A stretch of DNA of 32,964 nucleotides from Patescibacteria group bacterium. Lineage in GTDB: Bacteria; Patescibacteriota; Minisyncoccia; Phycocordibacterales; Phycocordibacteraceae. Shown in pieces: positions 28,216 through 32,964 of the stretch (positions are counted from its first letter, which is position 1; every line of letters starts with the position of its first letter). Where the stretch lies: assembly GCA_018971265.1 (NCBI GenBank), contig JAGXBE010000004.1, forward strand, positions 1 through 32,964, read 5' to 3'. The position numbers were made by a program, and so were the translations under genes. The notes below the pieces were generated by a model. That model was given only the letters and a program-made list of their open reading frames with translations, was not told the origin of the DNA and ran no database searches.

Positions 28216-28244
28216 ATTCAAGCAGAACGATATCGACTTGTCAA
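28216..28244 (-). promoter_or_regulatory. Sigma70-type promoter for the 69-aa peptide gene, within the 3' end of the GNAT gene
   Basis: Minus strand TTGACA (28244-28239), 17-bp spacer, TTGAAT (28221-28216). Confidence 0.6.
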
Positions 28245-28787
28245 CTTTTTTACGAGTGGCGCGAAGTCTTCCACCTGACTCTCAAAAAACGCCATTCGTA
28301 TAAGATCATGCCTCTCACCCTGATACAATCGATGTCCTCGGAATCTTCCTTCCTCAACAAATCTCCCGCTTGTTAGAGCACGAAGAGATTTGAGGTTATA
28401 GGAATAAACCTCGGCATACACTTTGTAGAGTCTGTATTCCCGAAAAAGATATTCGAGAAATACGATCATCGCTTCAGCTCCATATCCCTTATCTCGCCAC
28501 CCTTCTGCAATAAAAATTGTTGCAAAGGCGTGGCCGTCGGTTCGATTCAGATTATAGGAATACAGAGTGCCGATGTATTCATCTTTCCTCACAATCATAA
28601 ACTGAAGATGTCTGTCACGGCTGAAGTCGGACTGCAGTTCCTTTTTGAATTCGTCAAGAGAAACAACATTGCGTCGAGTTGAACAAAGTCCCATGAAATC
28701 GTCCGAATTGCGCCACAGGAAAAGTATCGGCAAGTGCTCTTTCTGTAATTCGTGAAGCTCTAAGGAAGCTTCTTTTAAGATTCGCAT
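28218..28787 (-). CDS. GNAT-family N-acetyltransferase (RimJ/RimL-like)
   Basis: MRILKEASLELHELQKEHLPILFLWRNSDDFMGL...YIGTLYSYNLNRTDGHAFATIFIAEGWRDKGYGAEAMIVFLEYLFREYRLYKVYAEVYSYNLKSLRAL; SD AAAGGAGAGTGTG before ATG 28787. Confidence 0.88.
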   Translation of the reverse strand: MRILKEASLELHELQKEHLPILFLWRNSDDFMGLCSTRRNVVSLDEFKKELQSDFSRDRHLQFMIVRKDEYIGTLYSYNLNRTDGHAFATIFIAEGWRDKGYGAEAMIVFLEYLFREYRLYKVYAEVYSYNLKSLRALTSGRFVEEGRFRGHRLYQGERHDLIRMAFFESQVEDFAPLVKKLTSRYRSA

Positions 28788-28913
28788 CACACTCTCCTTT
28801 GAAAGATCAGCTAATCCTGATTGAATAGCACCTGCCCTCATTATATCGTACTTTCGAACTAAATCAAACTGAACGATTTAATTTTTCAGGATGCTATACT
28901 CTACTCAAGAGGT

Positions 28914-29993
28914 ATGGACGAGAAAATTACTCCCGATCTCGAGCGCGTCCTTGAAGCGGGGAACAGCGCGCCTTCGGGCGAAAACTGCCAGCCGTGGCAT
29001 TTTGTCGTACACGGCTCCACGATTGAAGTCCATCTTTTGCCCGAGCGCGATCAATCGCCCTATGGGTGGGGCCAGCGTGCTTCGTATCTCGCAAATGGCG
29101 CGGTGATAGAGAACATAGTCATCGCGGCATCGGCAGAACAGTACCGCGCCGAAGTGCATTATTTCCCAAACCCGAGCGATGAGTGGCACGTCGCAACGAT
29201 TGTGCTTACCAAAGATTCGACCATCGAATCCGACCCGCTCGCATCGTACATCACCAAACGCATTTCAAATCGCAAACCCTATAAGAAAGATCAACTCACT
29301 GGTGAGGAGCGCAAGACGCTCGCAAACGCCGCCGCACACGGGGGATACGGCATGTTTGCTCTCGCTGAGGCGCCAGAGGAGGTGGGTCGTCTCGGGCGAG
29401 TCGGCTCGACCAATGAGGAAGTGATGCTGGCGAACCGCTCTTTGCATGATTTTTTCTTTAGTCATGTAAGCTGGACGAAAGAAGAGGATGACGAGAAAAA
29501 AGCGGGTTTTTATATCAAGACGCTTGAGCTACCGCCGCCCGCAAAACTTATGTTTAAAATATTCCGCAACTGGCCCATCATGCGCGTTCTCGGCACCATC
29601 GGTTTTAATCGCATTGTGGCAAAACAGAATGCGGCGACAAATGCGTCCGCATCCGCCATTGGCGCTTTCATGATTGCTCGCACCGAGCCGCTCGACTTTG
29701 TGAAGATAGGCCGCGCGGTGGAGCGGCTCTGGCTTACCGCGACTTCTCTCGGGCTATCGCTCCAGCCGCTCACTGGCGTGCTTTTCTTTAAGCTTAGATT
29801 TGACGGCGGGGAGAGGGATGGATTTTCGTCGCATGAGCAAAAACTCGTCATCGATGCCTACCAAGAGGCCTCTCGGATATTTCATGCAGACGGCAAGCAC
29901 ATCGCCTTCACGTTCCGCATCGGCCGGGGCGACGCTCCCTCAGCGCACGCAATTCGTTTTCCGCTTGCGGAGGCAGTGACGATACAGTCCTGA
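28914..29993 (+). CDS. Nitroreductase-like flavoprotein
   Basis: VLEAGNSAPSGENCQPWHFVV; RISNRKPYKKDQLT; IGRAVERLWLTATSLGLSLQPLTGVLFF. Extended -10 (tgctatact) shortly upstream. Confidence 0.82.
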   Translation: MDEKITPDLERVLEAGNSAPSGENCQPWHFVVHGSTIEVHLLPERDQSPYGWGQRASYLANGAVIENIVIAASAEQYRAEVHYFPNPSDEWHVATIVLTKDSTIESDPLASYITKRISNRKPYKKDQLTGEERKTLANAAAHGGYGMFALAEAPEEVGRLGRVGSTNEEVMLANRSLHDFFFSHVSWTKEEDDEKKAGFYIKTLELPPPAKLMFKIFRNWPIMRVLGTIGFNRIVAKQNAATNASASAIGAFMIARTEPLDFVKIGRAVERLWLTATSLGLSLQPLTGVLFFKLRFDGGERDGFSSHEQKLVIDAYQEASRIFHADGKHIAFTFRIGRGDAPSAHAIRFPLAEAVTIQS

Positions 29994-30154
29994 AATTTTC
30001 GCACCCAACTCTCATATAAATCACTGATTTCCGTCGCAGTCACACAAGGGCGGTTCTTTTCTGGACGAAGCGCGGAAATTGAGCTAAAGATAAAGTAAGC
30101 ACTCTAAACACTTAGGTAGTGCAGTTGATGCTATAATTCATCCACTATAAAAAC

Positions 30155-30175
30155 ACCACCGCTAGGAGCGGTGGT
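30155..30175 (-). terminator. Intrinsic terminator of the frameshifted GNAT gene
   Basis: Minus strand ACCACCGCT-cct-AGCGGTGGT-GTTTTTA. Confidence 0.75.
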
Positions 30176-30193
30176 TAGAGGTTCGTTTCTGCA

Positions 30194-30783
30194 TCATAAA
30201 ACCAGTTTCTTCCGGAGTTTCTGCCATTTGGAAGCGCCAACCGAAAATATACACTCATCAATATAATTGTCCTGGCAAAAGTATCGCTCAGGGAGCGTCG
30301 CCTCAAGCTCATATCCGTATTTCTGAAATGACGACAACTGCGCCGATTTGCAGTGAGAACGCGCGCGTAGATCTTACGGAGGTTTAGGGTGTTGAAGGCA
30401 TACTCAAGCAGAAGTGATTCGGCTTCCGTTGCGTATCCGTTTCCCCAGCATTCCTTTTCGCCAATAGTGATGCCAATCGTAGCGACACGATTCGCCACCT
30501 CTATGTCACGGATACCCAGTACTCCGATAGGGCAATCTTTTTCTAGTGATGTGTTTTTCCGGACAATTGTTAATACAACCCGGTCGTCCCTTTCTTCGGG
30601 GTCTCGGCGGATCCATTGCGCCTCATCCTCTATTGTCGTTGGATACCGTGTCGACATATAGGCAGTGACCTCAGGATCATTGAACCACCGAAGAAAATAC
30701 ACCACATCAGATTCATGCCGAGGTCGTAGGTACAATCGCTTGCCGCCAAGGAACACAATCCGCTTTTTCGATGTGCTACCCAT
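30194..30783 (-). pseudogene. Frameshifted GNAT-family acetyltransferase (RimJ/RimL-like)
   Basis: Frame 0 codes MGSTSKKRIVFLGGKRLYLRPRHESDVVYFLRWFNDPEV...LEYAFNTLNLRKIYARVLTANRRSCRH. The GNAT C-terminus continues in the -1 frame: FQKYGYELEATLPERYFCQDNYIDECIFSVGASKWQKLRKKLVL* (stop 30194-30196). SD GAGGAGG before ATG. Confidence 0.82.
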
Positions 30784-30873
30784 AAGTCCTCCTCTAGGAA
30801 GAACTACAAGCAGGAACTATTTCCTGTTGGGAATGGATAATACATTGGTTATTAAAAAATACAAGAATAGACC

Positions 30874-30902
30874 TTGTCATAAATTAGCATCCGTGGTATA
30901 GA
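30874..30902 (+). promoter_or_regulatory. Sigma70-type promoter for the ATP-grasp gene
   Basis: TTGTCA (30874-30879), 17-bp spacer, TATAGA (30897-30902). Confidence 0.7.
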
Positions 30903-30936
30903 TGTGCCCAGACAACTTCTTTGAATGGAGAATCAC

Positions 30937-31860
30937 ATGGCAGAGAAAACCTTCTTAATAGTGAGCAACTCAAATGATGCGCACGTTCATTCGGTCGTAC
31001 GCAGACTTAACGAACGTTCGATACGGGCACATCAGCTGAACAGTGATATGTTCGTTTCAATTCCTCGAAAATGGAGCATTTCTCAAAACGAAAGTAAGAT
31101 TTCCTCCACGTTGTTTGTGCCGGAAGTCGATGCTGTCTGGTATCGGAAAGTTCTGTTTCCAGAAGCAACGACCGCAGTGCAGTCGTTCATTCGGCAGGAA
31201 CTCGAAGGATTATTCGATTCCATCCTTGCTCAGTATGAGAATTGTCGTTGGGTGAACTCAAGAACTTGTATATCTGCAGCGCGACCGAAGATTTCCCAAC
31301 TGCAACGTGCTAAAGAACTCGGGTTCCGTATTCCTGACACGCTCATAACGAATGACGTTGAGGAACTAAGGAGGTTTGCTTCCTCGCATCAAGGTCGGAT
31401 TGTGGCGAAACCGATTCGGGCACAAGTCGTTGAATCAGAAGGAGAATTCTCTGTCATCGGAACACGGAGCTTAACCCCCGAACATTATGAATCTGCAACT
31501 AACTCTTGCCCTGGATATTTTCAAGAACGATTACCACTCAAGTCAGAAATACGAGTAATCGTCTTCGGGAAGCGTATATATCCATTTCGTCTTACGCCGC
31601 AGAAAGAGGCCGATGACATAAAGCAGCTCGCTCTAGAGGATATTAAGCACGAACGGTGTCGGTTAGACGAGAGTATCTCGGATAAGATTGAGGCACTCTT
31701 GTCTTCTTACGCTCTAGAGTTTGGAGCGATAGATCTTGCTGATATTGACGATGGCGAACCCATGTTCTTCGAGCTCAACCCTAACGGCCAGTGGCTGTGG
31801 CTACAGCACGTGACGGGTGAAAATCTCATCGATCCGTTTATAGATCTGCTTTGTTCTTAA
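30937..31860 (+). CDS. MvdD/MdnB/C-like ATP-grasp ligase (putative graspetide/omega-ester peptide maturase)
   Basis: MAEKTFLIVSNSNDAHVHSVVRRLNE...VDAVWYRKVLFPE...QRAKELGFRIPDTLITNDVEELRRFASSHQGRIVAKPIR...CPGYFQERLPLKSEIRVIVFGKRIYPFRL...LEFGAIDLADIDDGEPMFFELNPNGQWLWLQHVTGENLIDPFIDLL. GGAG SD 6 nt before ATG 30937; the track start is 30925. Confidence 0.88.
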   Translation: MAEKTFLIVSNSNDAHVHSVVRRLNERSIRAHQLNSDMFVSIPRKWSISQNESKISSTLFVPEVDAVWYRKVLFPEATTAVQSFIRQELEGLFDSILAQYENCRWVNSRTCISAARPKISQLQRAKELGFRIPDTLITNDVEELRRFASSHQGRIVAKPIRAQVVESEGEFSVIGTRSLTPEHYESATNSCPGYFQERLPLKSEIRVIVFGKRIYPFRLTPQKEADDIKQLALEDIKHERCRLDESISDKIEALLSSYALEFGAIDLADIDDGEPMFFELNPNGQWLWLQHVTGENLIDPFIDLLCS

Positions 31861-31870
31861 GTCGAGACTA

Positions 31871-31903
31871 GAAGCCTGCCAAGATATGGCAGGCTTCCTT
31901 TTT
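31871..31903 (+). terminator. Intrinsic terminator after the ATP-grasp gene
   Basis: gaagcctgcca-agata-tggcaggcttc followed by cttttta. Confidence 0.88.
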
Positions 31904-31926
31904 ACATATTACAATTGACACCAGCT

Positions 31927-32655
31927 ATGTCTGAGTCGACCTTCAGTCCACCTAACACTCTTTTCGCTACATTGCCGCAGGGGCCTGATTTCGTTGTTGT
32001 TGGCGAAATGCACGGCTCGAGACAGAATGCCGCTTTAGTCAGGAGCGTGGCGCAATTCCTTCTTGATAACGAAAGAAAAATTACACTCGCTTTCGAATGG
32101 GTGCTCAGCGGCACAGAACTTGAGGAGCTTCAGGGATATGTGACAGGGGGCCGCGTACCAGAACATTTGCCAACATTCTTCCTCCACTCCGACGGGCGCT
32201 TCACGTATGAACACGTGGCGCTCCTGAAGTGGATTCGAGCATGCAATCTACAAGGGAAGAAGATGGATATTTATACGTTTGACAGAAATGATCCCCCTGC
32301 TTCAGATAAGGATATGGCCGATATCCTGCTTTCATATAAAGAAAATCATCCAGAATCCGTCATTTTGGTTGAGACAGGGAATAGGCACGCGAGAAACTCG
32401 AGTTATTCTTTTGAGGGTGTGGAGCAAGTGCCTATGGCCTCGATTTTAAAAGAAAGCGGTACGATATTTTCAATCTTCTGTAGGTACAAGGAAGGCTCTA
32501 TAAACGTAGATGGAACATCGAGAGATGTTACAAATGCTGTGTCTCAGATTGAGGGGCCGGGGGCATATTTTGATGCGGTGTTGGAGGTGCCCTTCTCAGT
32601 AGCGGCAGAGAATATAAGAAGTTTGACAAGCATCTCAGGAATGCTTACTATTTGA
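31927..32655 (+). CDS. ChaN/TIKI/EreA-like superfamily protein
   Basis: DFVVVGEMHGSRQNAALVRSVAQFLLDNERKITLAFEWVLSGTELEELQGYV...LVETGNRHARNSSYSF; GExHG motif followed by an FEW segment. Start ATG 31927 or TTG 31915. Confidence 0.6.
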   Translation: MSESTFSPPNTLFATLPQGPDFVVVGEMHGSRQNAALVRSVAQFLLDNERKITLAFEWVLSGTELEELQGYVTGGRVPEHLPTFFLHSDGRFTYEHVALLKWIRACNLQGKKMDIYTFDRNDPPASDKDMADILLSYKENHPESVILVETGNRHARNSSYSFEGVEQVPMASILKESGTIFSIFCRYKEGSINVDGTSRDVTNAVSQIEGPGAYFDAVLEVPFSVAAENIRSLTSISGMLTI

Positions 32656-32699
32656 CACGGCAATCTCGCCAAGTTCGTACCCTCACAGGAGTAGTGATT

Positions 32700-32855
32700 A
32701 TGAAACAAGATGCTGTAGTAGTACCGTTCCTTCTGCAATTTGCCGATAAACCAGACCTTGATCGTCAAGATAATAAGGTCAGTTCTCGGTGGGGTGAGGA
32801 AGATCCGAACATATTCCACACCCGGTGCGGCCATCCACGACATATCGATGACTAA
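32700..32855 (+). CDS. 51-aa candidate graspetide precursor peptide
   Basis: MKQDAVVVPFLLQFADKPDLDRQDNKVSSRWGEEDPNIFHTRCGHPRHIDD*; AGGAG 8-9 nt before ATG; microviridin-leader-like VPFLLQFAD; core with K/S/S/T nucleophiles and E/E/D...D/D acceptors; terminator follows. Confidence 0.72.
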   Translation: MKQDAVVVPFLLQFADKPDLDRQDNKVSSRWGEEDPNIFHTRCGHPRHIDD

Positions 32856-32884
32856 ATGTCTCTCGGTGGTACCCTTCGAGACTT

Positions 32885-32911
32885 AAGCACCCGGCCAACG
32901 GTCGGGTGCTT
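32885..32911 (+). terminator. Intrinsic terminator/hairpin after the 51-aa peptide gene
   Basis: aagcacccggcc-aac-ggtcgggtgctt stem (one G-T wobble). Confidence 0.75.
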
Positions 32912-32924
32912 CTCAATATTAGAA

Positions 32925-32964
32925 ATGGAAATGAGGATATGTGTTATTTCCAAAAAATATTCAA
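32925..32964 (+). CDS. Possible start of a further CDS running off the right edge
   Basis: Open frame MEMRICVISKKYS... to the window end, just after the terminator. Too short to assign. Confidence 0.35.
   Translation, partial: MEMRICVISKKYS

Noticed and set aside
24061-29993. Thiazole/oxazole (TOMM) RiPP cluster from E1-like + nitroreductase
   Set aside because: No YcaO cyclodehydratase is visible and the 69-aa peptide lacks Cys, so a classical TOMM assignment is unsupported.
30194-30783. Programmed -1 ribosomal frameshift in the GNAT gene
   Set aside because: The switch region (CGTCATTTCAGAAATACGG) has no X XXY YYZ slippery heptamer; a simple 1-nt deletion or sequencing error is more likely.
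1-32964. tRNA, rRNA, CRISPR arrays, transposases/integrases
   Set aside because: Scanned by eye for T-loop motifs, regular direct repeats and transposase/integrase motifs in the ORF track; none found. Absence is not proven without tRNAscan-SE/CRISPR tools.

Overview
The window looks like a GC-rich bacterial chromosome segment. Gene content and small secreted Cys-motif proteins suggest a Patescibacteria/CPR (Parcubacteria-like) genome, but that placement is inference. The housekeeping part contains prmC, an RRM RNA-binding protein, a DoxX-like membrane protein, an FAD-linked oxidase, a large secreted LCAT-like lipase, a Pif1/RecD-like helicase, a HAD phosphatase plus two GH130 genes (three GH130 domains), panD, a cysteine-synthase-like protein lacking the PLP lysine, a 3D-domain protein, a CofE-like protein, DedA, two GT2s, a cupin, a SET-domain protein, a cold-shock protein, a PAP2-like protein, and a HisC/PaaK-like/ThiF-like run with a nitroreductase. 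From about 26.45 kb the DNA becomes patchily AT-rich and accessory. The strongest candidate system is a graspetide-type (microviridin-like, omega-ester) RiPP locus at the right end: an MvdD-like ATP-grasp ligase (30937-31860), a ChaN/TIKI/EreA-like protein (31927-32655), and a 51-aa peptide (32700-32855). The peptide has a microviridin-like leader motif (VPFLLQFAD) and a Ser/Lys/Thr plus Glu/Asp core. A second candidate is an AT-rich island (26.5-28.8 kb) lying between the ThiF-like and nitroreductase genes. It carries a GNAT, a 69-aa Gly/Ser/His-rich peptide with its own promoter, strong Shine-Dalgarno and attenuator-like hairpin, and an M16 peptidase. A third is a three-way-junction palindromic element inserted in frame inside prmC.
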